DNA of 59,474 bases from Catellatospora paridis (GCF_009720365.1 NZ_ML769325.1:21126-80599); one strand, 5' to 3'; numbered from the stretch's first letter, positions 33,919 to 43,005 are shown. Program-made: numbers and translations. The notes: generated from the letters alone by a model not told the origin.

Positions 33919-35684
33919 GCGAACACCACCGCCGTCACCGTCACCAGCACCGCGCCGACCAGGATTCCGGCCAGCGCCCGCGGCAGCGTGGCGCGATGCC
34001 ACGCGGCCAGTCCCGCGCCCGCGCCGGTGGTCGCCCGGCCGAGGCCGTTGACCGCGCCGTCCACGCCGGACACGTCGACCAGGGTGACCGCCCGGGACAG
34101 CGCCCGGACCGGCCGGACGACGAGGCGGTCCTGCACCGTGTCCAGGCCTAGGCCGCCGGCCAGGAACGGCCCGGCCGTGCCGAGCACCGCCGCCGGGTCG
34201 CCGCCGTCGGCGCGCCGCCAGCCCCACCAGGCAGCGGCGACGCCGAGCACGGCCAGCGCCAGCGGCAGCACCAGTTCGACGCCCAGGTGGGCCAGTTCGT
34301 AGTCGGCGACCAGCGCGCCGACGCCCAGGCCCGCGGCGGGCACGGCGAGCAGCAGCAGCGGGGCCCGCATGGCCCAGCCGGGCTCGTGCGCGTGCACGGA
34401 CGCGTCGCGCGGGCGGCCGAAGAAGGTCAGCAGCCACAGGCGGGTGGAGTACCAGGCGGTCAGCGCCACGCCGAGCAGCGCGGCCAGCCACAGCGCGGGC
34501 TGGGCGTGCAGCGCGCCGACGACGGCCTCCTTGCTGAAGAAGCCGACGAACGGCGGCAGGCCGATCAGCGCGCCGAGGCCGATCGTCATGGTCCAGAAGG
34601 TGAGCGGCATGTCCTTGCGCAGGCCGCCCATCCGCGACATCAGGTTGCCGCCCACGGCGTGGATCACCGATCCGGCGCAGAGGAACAGCAGCGCCTTGAA
34701 CGCGGCGTGCGCCAGCAGGTGGAACATCGCCGCGTCGACGGCCTTCGCGGACAGCGCGGCCATCATGTAGCCGAGCTGCGAGACGGTCGACCAGGCCAGC
34801 ACGCGCTTGATGTCGTCGGCGGCGGTCGCGGCGAGCGCGCCGAGCAGCAGGGTCACCCCGGCCATCGCCGCCATCACGGCCAGCGCCGTCGGGGAGGCCG
34901 CGAAAACCGGGAAAAGCCGGGCCACCACGTACACACCGGCGGCGACCATGGTGGCCGCGTGGATGAGTGCGGAGATCGGCGTCGGGCCGGCCATCGCGTC
35001 GGGCAGCCAGGTGTGCAGCGGGAACTGCGCGCTCTTGCCGGCCACCCCGGCCAGCAGCAGCAGCGCCGCCGCAGTCACCGTCGTGCCGGACATCGACGGC
35101 ACCGCCGCCAGCACCTCGGTGATGCGGAAGCTGCCCGCGGTGACGCCCAGCAGCACGATGCCGAGCAGGAAGCCGATGTCGCCGACCCGGGTGACCAGGA
35201 ACGCCTTCACCGCCGCAGCGGGCGCTTCGGGCAGCGTGCGGTCGTGCGCGATGAGCAGGTACGAGCAGGCGCCCATCACCTCCCAGCCGATCAGCAGGGA
35301 GATCAGGTCGCCGGAGAACACCACGGTCAGCATCGCGCCCGTGAAGATCGAGATCTGGGCGGCGTACGGCCCGTAGCGCCCGTCCCCGGCCAGGTAGCCG
35401 ACCGAGTAGACCTGCACGCACAGCGCCACCACCGCGACGGCCAGCGACATCAGCAGCGCCCGTGTGTCGACCAGCGCGGTCAGCGTCACCCCGAGGTCGC
35501 CGAAGCGGGCCCAGGTCGTCGAGAACTCCCCGCGCGTGCCGTCGGCCAGCAGCAGCACCGTCAGCACCAGGCTGACCGCCGCCCCGGCGATGCCCAGGGC
35601 CGCCCCGAGCGGCCGGTTGCGCATCGGCAGCAGCAGGCCGACCAGCCCGCACACCAGCGGGGCGAGCACCAGTGTCGCGATCAT
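33915..35684 (-). CDS. nuoL: NADH-quinone oxidoreductase subunit L
   Basis: A 589-residue antiporter-like subunit with the conserved LLIGWEVMGACSYLLIAHDR, GKSAQFPLHTWLPDAMAGPT and LIHAATMVAAGVY. Slightly shorter than the usual 600-650 residues, the difference being near the C-terminal lateral helix region, which here ends LAGILVGAVLVTVTAVVFA. ATG overlaps the nuoK stop and its stop overlaps the nuoM ATG (both ATGA). Confidence 0.96.
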   Translation of the reverse strand: MIATLVLAPLVCGLVGLLLPMRNRPLGAALGIAGAAVSLVLTVLLLADGTRGEFSTTWARFGDLGVTLTALVDTRALLMSLAVAVVALCVQVYSVGYLAGDGRYGPYAAQISIFTGAMLTVVFSGDLISLLIGWEVMGACSYLLIAHDRTLPEAPAAAVKAFLVTRVGDIGFLLGIVLLGVTAGSFRITEVLAAVPSMSGTTVTAAALLLLAGVAGKSAQFPLHTWLPDAMAGPTPISALIHAATMVAAGVYVVARLFPVFAASPTALAVMAAMAGVTLLLGALAATAADDIKRVLAWSTVSQLGYMMAALSAKAVDAAMFHLLAHAAFKALLFLCAGSVIHAVGGNLMSRMGGLRKDMPLTFWTMTIGLGALIGLPPFVGFFSKEAVVGALHAQPALWLAALLGVALTAWYSTRLWLLTFFGRPRDASVHAHEPGWAMRAPLLLLAVPAAGLGVGALVADYELAHLGVELVLPLALAVLGVAAAWWGWRRADGGDPAAVLGTAGPFLAGGLGLDTVQDRLVVRPVRALSRAVTLVDVSGVDGAVNGLGRATTGAGAGLAAWHRATLPRALAGILVGAVLVTVTAVVFA

Positions 35685-36064
35685 GCTTGCTCCCCGTCCG
35701 GCGTGGGCGCTGCGGCCGCCGCACCGGCGAGCGCCGGTTCCTCCGACGGCGCGTCGCCGCGCGGCTCGTCGTCGAGCGCCACCTGGTCGGTGTTGATGTC
35801 CTGGCGCAGCCGGAACAGCCGCAGCACCAGCGCCAGGCCCACGCCCACCTCGGCCGCCGCGATCACGATGACGAACAGCGCGAAGACCTGGCCGGTCACC
35901 TTCTCGCGCATGGTGTCGCCGGTGACCAGGATCAGGTTCACCGCGTTGAGCATCAGCTCGACCGACATCAGCACGAGCACCGTGTTGCGGCGCCGCAGCA
36001 CGCCGTACGCGCCCAGGCCGAACAGCAGCGCCGCGGTCACCAGCGGGATCACCGGCCGGATCAT
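35681..36064 (-). CDS. nuoK: NADH-quinone oxidoreductase subunit K
   Basis: A 127-residue three-helix subunit. The core (about residues 1-95) carries the two conserved membrane glutamates in LMSVELMLNAVNL and AAAEVGVGLALV. A 30-residue acidic, Ala/Pro-rich C-terminal tail (DDEPRGDAPSEEPALAGAAA) is added to the usual length of about 100. ATGA overlaps on both sides. Confidence 0.95.
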   Translation of the reverse strand: MIRPVIPLVTAALLFGLGAYGVLRRRNTVLVLMSVELMLNAVNLILVTGDTMREKVTGQVFALFVIVIAAAEVGVGLALVLRLFRLRQDINTDQVALDDEPRGDAPSEEPALAGAAAAAPTPDGEQA

Positions 36065-36594
36065 CGGCTGTTCCCCTGCGCCACGGCGTCGGGCTGCGGG
36101 GCGGGCGCAGACGGGCGCGACAGCACGATCGCGCCGACCAGGGCGGCCAGCAGCAGGATCGACAGCACCTCGAACGGCAGCACCCAGTCGCCGAAGACGG
36201 AGTCGCCGATGCGCTCGGCGGTGCCGACCGCCGGGGCGGGGACCTGGAACTGCCCGAACACGCCGACGAACAACGCGGCCAGGCCCAGCCCGGAGGCCGC
36301 GCCGATCAGCGCCGCGGGCAGGACTGAGCGGTCAAGATCAGAGCTGCGGCCGATCGGCGCGCGGGTCAGCATCACCGCGAACAGCAGCAGCACGACCACC
36401 GCGCCGACGTAGATGAGCACCTGCACCCAGGCCGCGAACTCCGCGCCCAGCAGCAGGAACTCCACCGCGACCGCGCCGAGCGCGACGACGAGCCACAGGC
36501 CGGCCCGTACCAGCTGCTTGGTGGTCACCACCGCGACGCCGCCCGCCACCGCGACCAGGCCGGCCACCGCGAGCAGCACGTCCTGCAACGTCAC
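36061..36594 (-). CDS. nuoJ: NADH-quinone oxidoreductase subunit J
   Basis: A 177-residue membrane subunit with five helices. [20 protein letters not shown], followed by LLLFAVML, is the conserved TM3 region with its pi-bulge, where conformational change couples quinone chemistry to pumping. C-terminal tail rich in Pro and Ala. Four-base overlaps with nuoI and nuoK. Confidence 0.95.
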   Translation of the reverse strand: MTLQDVLLAVAGLVAVAGGVAVVTTKQLVRAGLWLVVALGAVAVEFLLLGAEFAAWVQVLIYVGAVVVLLLFAVMLTRAPIGRSSDLDRSVLPAALIGAASGLGLAALFVGVFGQFQVPAPAVGTAERIGDSVFGDWVLPFEVLSILLLAALVGAIVLSRPSAPAPQPDAVAQGNSR

Positions 36595-37100
36595 GAGGCG
36601 CTCGCGCGCTTGGCCACAGCGGTCTCCTCCTTCGACGGCTCACCGAGCGGATCGTGCGGGGGCGGCGGCGGCACGGTGGCCATCCACTCGCCCAGCCGGT
36701 CCTTGTCGTGCATCAGGTCGCGGATGTCGTACTCGGCGTACTCGAACTCCGGCGACCAGTAGAGGGCGTCGAACGGGCACACCTCGATGCAGATGCCGCA
36801 GTACATGCACAGCGAGAAGTCGATGTCGAACCGGTCGAGGACGTTGCGCTGCCGCGGGCGGGCCGCGCCCGGCACCACGACCTCCTCCTTGTGCGAGTCG
36901 ATGTAGATGCACCAGTCCGGGCACTCACGGGAGCACAGCATGCAGACCGTGCAGTTCTCCTCGCGCAGGGCGATCACGCCCCGGGAGCGCGGCGGCAGCT
37001 CCGGCGCCACGTCCGGATACTGCTGCGTCGTCGACGGGGTCACCAGGGTCTTCAGCGTGACCGCCAGCCCCTTGCCCAGTCCCGCACCCGGAATGCTCAT
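36591..37100 (-). CDS. nuoI: NADH-quinone oxidoreductase subunit I
   Basis: A 169-residue ferredoxin-like subunit carrying clusters N6a and N6b. Two complete 4Fe-4S motifs are visible: [12 protein letters not shown] and [15 protein letters not shown] at 37098-37100, with GAGGAGAAGG just upstream. A small upstream ORF overlaps its start. The C-terminus is Pro-rich ([11 protein letters not shown]). Confidence 0.96.
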   Translation of the reverse strand: MSIPGAGLGKGLAVTLKTLVTPSTTQQYPDVAPELPPRSRGVIALREENCTVCMLCSRECPDWCIYIDSHKEEVVVPGAARPRQRNVLDRFDIDFSLCMYCGICIEVCPFDALYWSPEFEYAEYDIRDLMHDKDRLGEWMATVPPPPPHDPLGEPSKEETAVAKRASAS

Positions 37101-37180
37101 GCCTTCTCCTCGCTACGCTCGTCGGCGGCATGAGTGCCAGGGCTCATGGTTCGCTCGCGGCGCTCGCTCATGCTTTCCAT
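37097..37180 (-). CDS. 27-codon ORF overlapping the nuoI start
   Basis: In the 118-base nuoH-nuoI gap, ATG at 37178-37180 opens a frame encoding [20 protein letters not shown] then ERSEEKA, whose TGA overlaps the nuoI ATG (ATGA). The DNA is repetitive (GAGCGAGCG-like and ATGAG motifs; CATGAG and CTCATG can pair across eight bases). It may be a translational bridge to nuoI or simply a repeat that happens to be open. Confidence 0.35.
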   Translation of the reverse strand: MESMSERRERTMSPGTHAADERSEEKA

Positions 37181-37218
37181 CCTGCCGTGTAAGGGGTCAC
37201 CACGCGAGTGGCGGGCCG

Positions 37219-38175
37219 TCAGCCGAGCGCTACGCGGACGCCGGCGGTCAGCACCAGTTGGGCCAGCGCCAGGGGCACCAGCACCAGCCAGCACAGGCGC
37301 TGCAGCTGGTCCTCGCGCAGCCGGGGCCAGGAGACCCGCAGCCAGATCACGACGAACGCCACGGCGCCGGTCTTGAGCAGCATCCACAGCCAGCCGACCG
37401 AGTCGGCCCACGGGCCGTGCCAGCCGCCGAGGAACAGCGCCGCGGTCAGCGCCGAGATCACCACGATGCCGACGTACTCGGCGAGCAGGAAGAACGCGAA
37501 GCGCAGGCCGGTGTACTCGGTCAGGTAGCCGAAGACCAGTTCGGAGTCGGCGATCGGCATGTCGAACGGGGGACGGCGGATCTCGGCCAGACCCGACACG
37601 AAGAAGACGATCGTCGCGGGCAGCTGCCACAGCAGCCACCACGGCTGCCAGGCGGCCACGATGCCGGGCAGGCTGAGCGTGCCCGCGGCCATCGCCACGC
37701 TCGCCGCGGACAGCACGAACGGCAGCTCGTACCCGAGCAGCTGCGCCGCCGCGCGCAGGCCGCCGAGCAGCGAGTACTTGTTCGCCGAGGCCCACGCCGC
37801 CATCAGCACCGCGATCACGCCCACGCCGACCACGGCCAGCACGAAGAACAGGCCCACGTCGAGCTGCTGCCCGACCAGGTCACCCGGGCCGAGCGGGATG
37901 ACCAGCAGCACCAGCAGGTACGGCAGCAGCGCCACCGCGGGTGCGAGCCGGAACACGGGGCCGTCGGCGGCGCGCGGGGTCACATCCTCCTTCTGCGCGA
38001 ACTTCACGCCGTCGGCGATCAGCTGCGCCCAGCCGTGGAAGGCGCCCGCGTACATCGGGCCCAGCCGGGCCTGCATGTGCGCCATCACCTTGTGCTCGGT
38101 CTGGCCGACGATCAGCGGCAGGGTCAGGAACGCCACCGCCACCAGCGCGACCCTCAAGATCACATCCCAGGTCAT
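37219..38175 (-). CDS. nuoH: NADH-quinone oxidoreductase subunit H
   Basis: A 318-residue membrane subunit that forms the quinone entrance. Conserved parts include EHKVMAHMQARLGPMYAGAF, ASANKYSLLGGLRAAAQLLG, YELPFVLS and RRPPFDMPIADSELVFGYLT. Compared with the usual family text (ERKV, RYGPNRVG, ERTPFDLPEAESE) several positions differ, which suggests a divergent paralogue rather than the main respiratory enzyme. ATG at 38173-38175 overlaps the nuoC stop (ATGA). Confidence 0.94.
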   Translation of the reverse strand: MTWDVILRVALVAVAFLTLPLIVGQTEHKVMAHMQARLGPMYAGAFHGWAQLIADGVKFAQKEDVTPRAADGPVFRLAPAVALLPYLLVLLVIPLGPGDLVGQQLDVGLFFVLAVVGVGVIAVLMAAWASANKYSLLGGLRAAAQLLGYELPFVLSAASVAMAAGTLSLPGIVAAWQPWWLLWQLPATIVFFVSGLAEIRRPPFDMPIADSELVFGYLTEYTGLRFAFFLLAEYVGIVVISALTAALFLGGWHGPWADSVGWLWMLLKTGAVAFVVIWLRVSWPRLREDQLQRLCWLVLVPLALAQLVLTAGVRVALG

Positions 38176-38729
38176 GCGCCCGGCCCCCACTCCCCCGGCG
38201 CGGGCACGCCCGGCGGGCGGATGGCCTGGCGCTTGGAGCCGGTCTCCGACTCGCCCGGCTCCTTGGCTCCCGGCCACGGCTTGGCGACCCGGCTGGCCAG
38301 CACGAAGCTCTTACGCAGCGGGTGCCCCTCGAACTCGGGCGGCAGCAGCAGCGGTTCGAGCGGGCCGGGGAAGCCGATGCCGAACATCTCGTACGTCTCC
38401 CGCTCGTGCCACGCCGCGCCGGGATACACGTCCACGGCGGACTCCAGCGTCCCGTCGGCCGGCACCCGGGTGCGCAGCAGCACCCCGTGCCGCCGGCCCG
38501 TCGACCACACGTGCGCGACCACGTCGCAGCCCGCGTCCAGCTCGTCCACGGCCGACAGCCAGTCGAAGAAGTCGCAGCCCAGCTCGTCGCGTGCGGCGGT
38601 CAGCGCGGACAGCCAGGACGCGGCGGGCACATCGACGACCGCACGCGCGTACGGGCCGCCGCCCGACACGCCCGCCTGCGCGCCCGCGACGGACTCGGCC
38701 AGGCGCGCTCCGATCTCCTCCGGCGTCAT
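38172..38729 (-). CDS. nuoC: NADH-quinone oxidoreductase subunit C
   Basis: A 185-residue peripheral-arm subunit. The 30-kDa-subunit signature is recognisable in ESAVDVYPGAAWHERETYEM then FGIGFPGPLEPLLLP and GHPLRKSF. ATG at 38727-38729 has no strong ribosome binding site; TAGGAT (38737-38742) ends seven bases upstream, so the mRNA is probably leaderless and this gene starts the nuoC-N transcript. In a complete operon nuoD would follow; here nuoH follows at once. Divergent from a sigma-factor gene across 130 bases. Confidence 0.92.
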   Translation of the reverse strand: MTPEEIGARLAESVAGAQAGVSGGGPYARAVVDVPAASWLSALTAARDELGCDFFDWLSAVDELDAGCDVVAHVWSTGRRHGVLLRTRVPADGTLESAVDVYPGAAWHERETYEMFGIGFPGPLEPLLLPPEFEGHPLRKSFVLASRVAKPWPGAKEPGESETGSKRQAIRPPGVPAPGEWGPGA

Positions 38730-38859
38730 GTCCGGCATCCTATGCCCGCCGCCGCCCGGTGCGCCCCACCTCACCGGGTGCGGGCGTCCGCCGCCATCCC
38801 GGCGGCATTGAGCGGACCCGTTATGCTGCGGCGGTTTTCCGACACCCCTGGAGTTGCCC

Positions 38860-39360
38860 GTGGACGGACACCGCGACTTCGCGGAGTTCTACGGCGCCTC
38901 GTTCCACAAGCTCGCCGGGGCGCTGTACGTATACACCGGGGACCTCGCCGAGGCGCAGGACGTGGTGCAGGAAGCCATGATCCGGGCGCTGGCCCGCTGG
39001 TCGACCGTGTCCACGTACGAGGAGCCGGCGGCCTGGGTGCGCAGGGTGGCCTGGAACCTGGCCACCAGCCGCTGGCGGCGGTTGCGCCGCGGCCTGGAGC
39101 TGACCGCCCGCGGACACACCGAGCAGCACGAGCCCGGGCCGGGGCCCGACCGGGTGGCCGTGGTGGCGGCGCTCGCCCAGCTTCCGGTGCGGCAGCGGCA
39201 GGCGGTGATCCTGCACTACCTGGAGGACTTGCCGGTCGCCGAGATCGCTGAGATCGTCGGAGCGGCCGAGGGGACGGTCAAGTCGTGGCTCCACCGGGCC
39301 CGGACCGCCCTCGCCGAGCGGCTGTCCGACCTGGCACCGGAGGAGGTCGACCGTGTCTGA
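38860..39360 (+). CDS. SigE-family ECF RNA polymerase sigma factor
   Basis: A 166-residue group-4 sigma factor inserted between nuo genes. Region 2: ALYVYTGDLAEAQDVVQEAM then IRALARWSTV. Region 4: LPVRQRQAVILHYLEDLPVA then IVGAAEGTVKSWLHRARTAL. GTG start at 38860-38862 with GGAG six bases upstream; a TTG two codons earlier is unlikely. A TATGCT at 38822-38827 may be its -10. It overlaps the following membrane gene by eight bases. Confidence 0.9.
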   Translation: MDGHRDFAEFYGASFHKLAGALYVYTGDLAEAQDVVQEAMIRALARWSTVSTYEEPAAWVRRVAWNLATSRWRRLRRGLELTARGHTEQHEPGPGPDRVAVVAALAQLPVRQRQAVILHYLEDLPVAEIAEIVGAAEGTVKSWLHRARTALAERLSDLAPEEVDRV

Positions 39361-39952
39361 CCAACTCCACCGGCTGCTCTCCGACGCGAGCCGGCAGGCC
39401 CAGGCGCGACTGCGCCCGCTGGGCGCCGAGGCCGCCCGCCGCACCCTGCACCGCCGCCGAGTGGCGCGCGCCTCGACGCTGGCCGCGGTCCTCGCCGTGC
39501 TCATCGTGGTCGGGCTGAACCACGTCCGCGGCCAGGGGCCGCCGGTGCTCACCACGGGCTGCGCCCAGGCGGTGCGGCCGCGGATCACCAACGCCACCTT
39601 GCCCGGCCCGGCCACGCTCACCTTCACGCTGGCCTCGGCCGACCTGGCCCGGCTGTGCGCCGACCAGCGGCTGCGGATCAGCTGGGCCACCTACCGGATG
39701 ACGTTCGAGATGCGCCAGGTGCTCGTCGACAGCGGCACCGCCGAGCTCAGCGCCGCCGAGCCGACGGCCACCGGCTCGCTGAGCGCCCACTCCGGCTGCC
39801 AGGCCGACCGCTACTTCCACCTGGGCGACCACACCTTCCCGGCCGAGATCGTGCCGGACAGCCACCTGAGCCTGCCGGCGTGGAGTGCCGGGCAGACCAC
39901 CGGCGTCTTCGAGCAGCACTACCTGCCGCAGGACGGCTGCGGGTTCTGGTGA
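39353..39952 (+). CDS. Membrane protein coupled to a sigma factor
   Basis: A 199-residue protein with a basic N-terminal stretch (about residues 1-40), one membrane segment at about 41-57 and an extracytoplasmic domain with five cysteines (TTGCAQ, ARLCAD, HSGCQAD, DGCGFW among them). GTG start at 39353 with GGAGGAGG upstream, overlapping the sigma gene. It has no recognisable anti-sigma zinc motif. Its position makes it the likely partner or target of that sigma factor. Its stop is four bases from the convergent DUF2252 stop. Confidence 0.82.
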   Translation: MSDQLHRLLSDASRQAQARLRPLGAEAARRTLHRRRVARASTLAAVLAVLIVVGLNHVRGQGPPVLTTGCAQAVRPRITNATLPGPATLTFTLASADLARLCADQRLRISWATYRMTFEMRQVLVDSGTAELSAAEPTATGSLSAHSGCQADRYFHLGDHTFPAEIVPDSHLSLPAWSAGQTTGVFEQHYLPQDGCGFW

Positions 39953-39956
39953 CGGC

Positions 39957-41264
39957 TCAGACGCCCGGGATCGCGCCGTTGCGGAACAGGTCGACGAAGA
40001 GCTGGTGGTCGCCGCGGGCCTGGGCGCCGTACGCGTGGGCGAACTCGACCAGCCCGCCGACGAAACCGGCCTCGTCGCGGTCGAGTTCGGCCACGATCGC
40101 CTCCTCGGTCGAGAAGTCGACCAGGTCGTGGCTGGACTCGTCGTCGGCGACCGAGTGCATGCGGGCCACCGCCCGGCCCAGCTCGCGCACCACACTGACC
40201 AGCTCGTCGGGTTCGTTGACGTCGGACCAGTCCAGGTCGGCCGCGTACGGCGACACCTCCGCGACCAGCTGCCCGACCCCGTCCAGCTCGGTGTAGCCCA
40301 GCCAGGCGTCCGCCGCGGCCTGCAGCGCGCGCTGCGACTCGGCGGTGCGGTGGCCCTGGTGCAGGAAGTAGCCGCGCACCCGCGCGTCCTCGATGTGCCG
40401 GGCCACCGCCGGGGTCTGCGCCTGCTTCATGTAGACGACCACGTCGTTCTCCAGCGCCTGGGTGTGCCCCTCCAGCAGCAGGCTGTACGAGGGCAGCCCG
40501 GCCGAGCCGATGCCCACGCCTTTGCGCAGCACCACGTCCTTGATGGTGCGCTCGACCCCGGCGTGGCCGTTGTGCGCGTGGTACGGGTTCAGCGTGCCGA
40601 GGTAACCCCGGAAGGCCTCCTCGACGGCGTTGCGGGTCGGCGCGTCGATCCGGAACACGCCGTCGCGCTCGACGAATCGGCGCTCGTACCGGTCGATCAC
40701 CGTCATGCCCTGGAGCAGGTCCACCCGGGTGTTCAGGCGGGCCTGCTGGAGCACCCGGTGCAGCGGGCCGGTGGTGGTGGACAGGGTCAGCGAGCCGATG
40801 GCGTCGTCGCCGCCGAGCGCGATGGCCCGCAGCTCGGCCAGGTACGCCCCGGCGAAGTCCTTGATCAGGTAGCCGATGGTCTCGTCGGACAACGCCTTGG
40901 CGTAGCCGAGCAGCGCGATGCTGGCGCACAGCCGCCGCAGGTCCCACAGGAACGGGCCGACATACGCCTCGTCGAAGTCGTTGACGTTGAAGACGAGCAC
41001 GCCCTCGGCGTTCATGTAGGTGCCGAAGTTCTCCGCGTGCAGGTCACCGTGGATCCACACCCGGCTGGTCTGCGCGGTCAGGAACGTGTCGTCGGCGTAC
41101 CGGCCGGTCATGTCGGCGTAGAACAGCGCGGCGCTGCCGCGGTAGAACGCGAACGCGCTGGACGCCATCTTGCGGAACTTGCGCCGGAACGCCGCGGGCT
41201 CGGCCGTCATCAGCGGCCCGAACTCGGTGACCAGCACGTCCAGGATCTGTTCCGATCGCGTCAT
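39957..41264 (-). CDS. DUF2252 family protein, kinase-like fold
   Basis: A 435-residue DUF2252 protein. The family's phosphotransferase-like motifs are evident: WIHGDLHAENFGTYMN and FNVNDFDEAYVGPFLWDLRR. GIGSAGLPSYSLLLEG and QHRTAES-like QGHRTAESQRAL also match. Function in the family is unknown; the HGD-H-EN and NDFD pattern implies ATP and metal binding. ATG at 41262-41264 has no binding site, but TAGCGT (41272-41277) ends seven bases upstream. It lies 52 bases after nuoB on the same strand. Confidence 0.9.
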   Translation of the reverse strand: MTRSEQILDVLVTEFGPLMTAEPAAFRRKFRKMASSAFAFYRGSAALFYADMTGRYADDTFLTAQTSRVWIHGDLHAENFGTYMNAEGVLVFNVNDFDEAYVGPFLWDLRRLCASIALLGYAKALSDETIGYLIKDFAGAYLAELRAIALGGDDAIGSLTLSTTTGPLHRVLQQARLNTRVDLLQGMTVIDRYERRFVERDGVFRIDAPTRNAVEEAFRGYLGTLNPYHAHNGHAGVERTIKDVVLRKGVGIGSAGLPSYSLLLEGHTQALENDVVVYMKQAQTPAVARHIEDARVRGYFLHQGHRTAESQRALQAAADAWLGYTELDGVGQLVAEVSPYAADLDWSDVNEPDELVSVVRELGRAVARMHSVADDESSHDLVDFSTEEAIVAELDRDEAGFVGGLVEFAHAYGAQARGDHQLFVDLFRNGAIPGV

Positions 41265-41316
41265 GGATTGGACGCTAACGCGTGATCGCAACCGGGCGCT
41301 GCGAAAAACGGACAGG

Positions 41317-41838
41317 TCAGCGCGGTGGTGACACGATCGGGGCGGTCAGCGCGGCCGGATCGGGGCGGTGCACGCCGCCGAAGCCGGACTGCTCCGCGGC
41401 GATCTTCTCCTGCAGGCGCAGGATGCCGTGCAGCAGCGCCTCGGGCCGCGGCGGGCAGCCGGGCACGTACACGTCCACCGGGATGATCTGGTCCACGCCC
41501 TTGGTCACCGAGTACGAGTCCCAGTACGGCCCGCCGCAGTTGCTGCACGCGCCGAAGGAGATGACGTACTTGGGTTCGGGCATCTGGTCGTACAGCCGCT
41601 TGATGGCCGGGGCCATCTTGTCGGTGACCGTGCCCGACACGACCATCAGGTCGGCCTGGCGGGGGCCGTGCGCGAACGGGATCACGCCCAGCCGCATGAA
41701 GTCGTGCCGTCCCATGCTGCTGGCGATGAACTCGATCGCGCAGCAGGCCAGCCCGAAGTTGAACACCCACAGCGAGTAGCGCCGACCCCAGTTCAGCACG
41801 AACTTGATCGGATCTCCGAGCACCGAGGGCAGGGCCAT
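41317..41838 (-). CDS. nuoB: NADH-quinone oxidoreductase subunit B
   Basis: A 173-residue subunit that holds the terminal 4Fe-4S cluster N2. The four ligands are in place: Cys32 and Cys33 (ACCAIEF), Cys98 (GACSNCGG) and Cys128 (VPGCPPRP). ATG at 41836-41838 has no ribosome binding site; TAGGCT (41846-41851), which includes the stop codon of the upstream 341-residue gene, ends seven bases before it. No nuoA precedes it and it is separated from nuoC by 2.6 kb of other genes. Confidence 0.95.
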   Translation of the reverse strand: MALPSVLGDPIKFVLNWGRRYSLWVFNFGLACCAIEFIASSMGRHDFMRLGVIPFAHGPRQADLMVVSGTVTDKMAPAIKRLYDQMPEPKYVISFGACSNCGGPYWDSYSVTKGVDQIIPVDVYVPGCPPRPEALLHGILRLQEKIAAEQSGFGGVHRPDPAALTAPIVSPPR

Positions 41839-41848
41839 ACGGGTCAGC

Positions 41849-42874
41849 CTAGACCGCGGAGGTCGGCGGAACGTAGCCCAACCACGCCTCGACCTCCTCC
41901 TGGGTCAGGATGCGGTCGACGCGCACCTGCGCGGTGATCGGGAAGCGTCGGCCCGGCCGCCAGTGCCGGCTGTAGCGGGCGTCGTCCAGCACCAGGATGC
42001 GCGAGCCGCTGACCACCGCGATGTCGGCCGGCCCGGCCTCGTTGCGCATGGTCGCGCCGGTCGCGTCGGTGAGGTGGAAGCTGTCGTCCACATGTTCCAG
42101 CACGGTGCCGTCCGGCCCGTGCTGGAACGCGCTGACCCAGCGCGCGTCGGGCCGCTTGCCCTGCACCAGGCCCGCCCCGATGAGCGCGTCGGCGAGCAGC
42201 GTCTGCAGCTGGAAGTTGTCGGCCACGCCGCTCACGAACACCATCGCCCCGCGCCGGGTCGGCCGGTGCAGCACCAGCAGGTGCTCGTCGACGATGCGCA
42301 GCGCCAGGATGAGCCGCATGAACGCGGGCGCGGCCGAGTGCAGCGGGTCGACCTGCGCGGTCCACGCGGCCCGGTCGCCGAGCTGGGCCCGCGCCTCGGC
42401 GTGGTGCAGGCAGGCCACCGCGGCCAGCGCCCAGTGCGGCGCGTCGCGCCACGCCGCCACCAGCGGCATCGCCCGGTCCGGGCCGAGCTGGGACGCCAGC
42501 AGGCCGGTGGCCACGGTGATGTCCATCTGCGTGCGCTCCGGCAGCGGCCGCCCGCCGCCGTGCGCCATCCAGGCGTCGATGAACGAGTGGGTGCCGGTCA
42601 GCGCGCTGCCGAGGCGTTCCAGCACGATCCGGGTGAGCGGGCCGGGCGACCCGCCCAGCTCGACCAGCGCGCCCGCGGCGGTGGCCGCGGTGGCCGCGAC
42701 GAACGGGATCGGCGCCGCCCCGATGGCCGGGGCCAGGTGGGTGACCGCCGGGGTCAGCTCGTGCGCCGGCGCCAGCCGGGCCGCCTGCACCAGCGGCGCC
42801 ACCGCGGCCAGCGCGGAGTTCACATCCTGGCCGAGGATGAGCTGGTGGAACCGCTGAACCTGCTGCACGAACAT
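41849..42874 (-). CDS. Hypothetical protein upstream of nuoB
   Basis: A 341-residue protein I do not recognise. The first half is Ala-rich and helical with no clear membrane segment ([20 protein letters not shown]). The second half has alternating hydrophobic patterns and several charged motifs ([56 protein letters not shown]). It ends [20 protein letters not shown] at 42872-42874 with GGGGAGGG about 13 bases upstream. Ten bases separate it from nuoB, so it is probably in the same transcription unit. Confidence 0.8.
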   Translation of the reverse strand: MFVQQVQRFHQLILGQDVNSALAAVAPLVQAARLAPAHELTPAVTHLAPAIGAAPIPFVAATAATAAGALVELGGSPGPLTRIVLERLGSALTGTHSFIDAWMAHGGGRPLPERTQMDITVATGLLASQLGPDRAMPLVAAWRDAPHWALAAVACLHHAEARAQLGDRAAWTAQVDPLHSAAPAFMRLILALRIVDEHLLVLHRPTRRGAMVFVSGVADNFQLQTLLADALIGAGLVQGKRPDARWVSAFQHGPDGTVLEHVDDSFHLTDATGATMRNEAGPADIAVVSGSRILVLDDARYSRHWRPGRRFPITAQVRVDRILTQEEVEAWLGYVPPTSAV

Positions 42875-42929
42875 GTGGCGTGCACCCTCCCCTGAGGTCC
42901 TGTACGAGCCGCCCGCGGTAGCAGCCGCT

Positions 42930-42964
42930 CGGTGTCATCCGCAACGTAGTGGAGGATGACACCG
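42930..42964 (-). terminator. Hairpin terminator after the MFS gene
   Basis: CGGTGTCATCC (42930-42940) pairs perfectly with GGATGACACCG (42954-42964) across 13 bases, 41 bases past the MFS stop. No T-tract follows on the minus strand. Confidence 0.6.
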
Positions 42965-43005
42965 ATTAAGGCTGCGGTAGCCGGCGGTCATGACACAACG
43001 TGGAG

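Noticed and set aside
32425..35724. A 1099-codon frame that looks like a NuoL-NuoM fusion
   Set aside because: Its first half is an out-of-frame reading of nuoL. True NuoL (33915-35684) and NuoM (32425-33918) overlap by ATGA and are separate.
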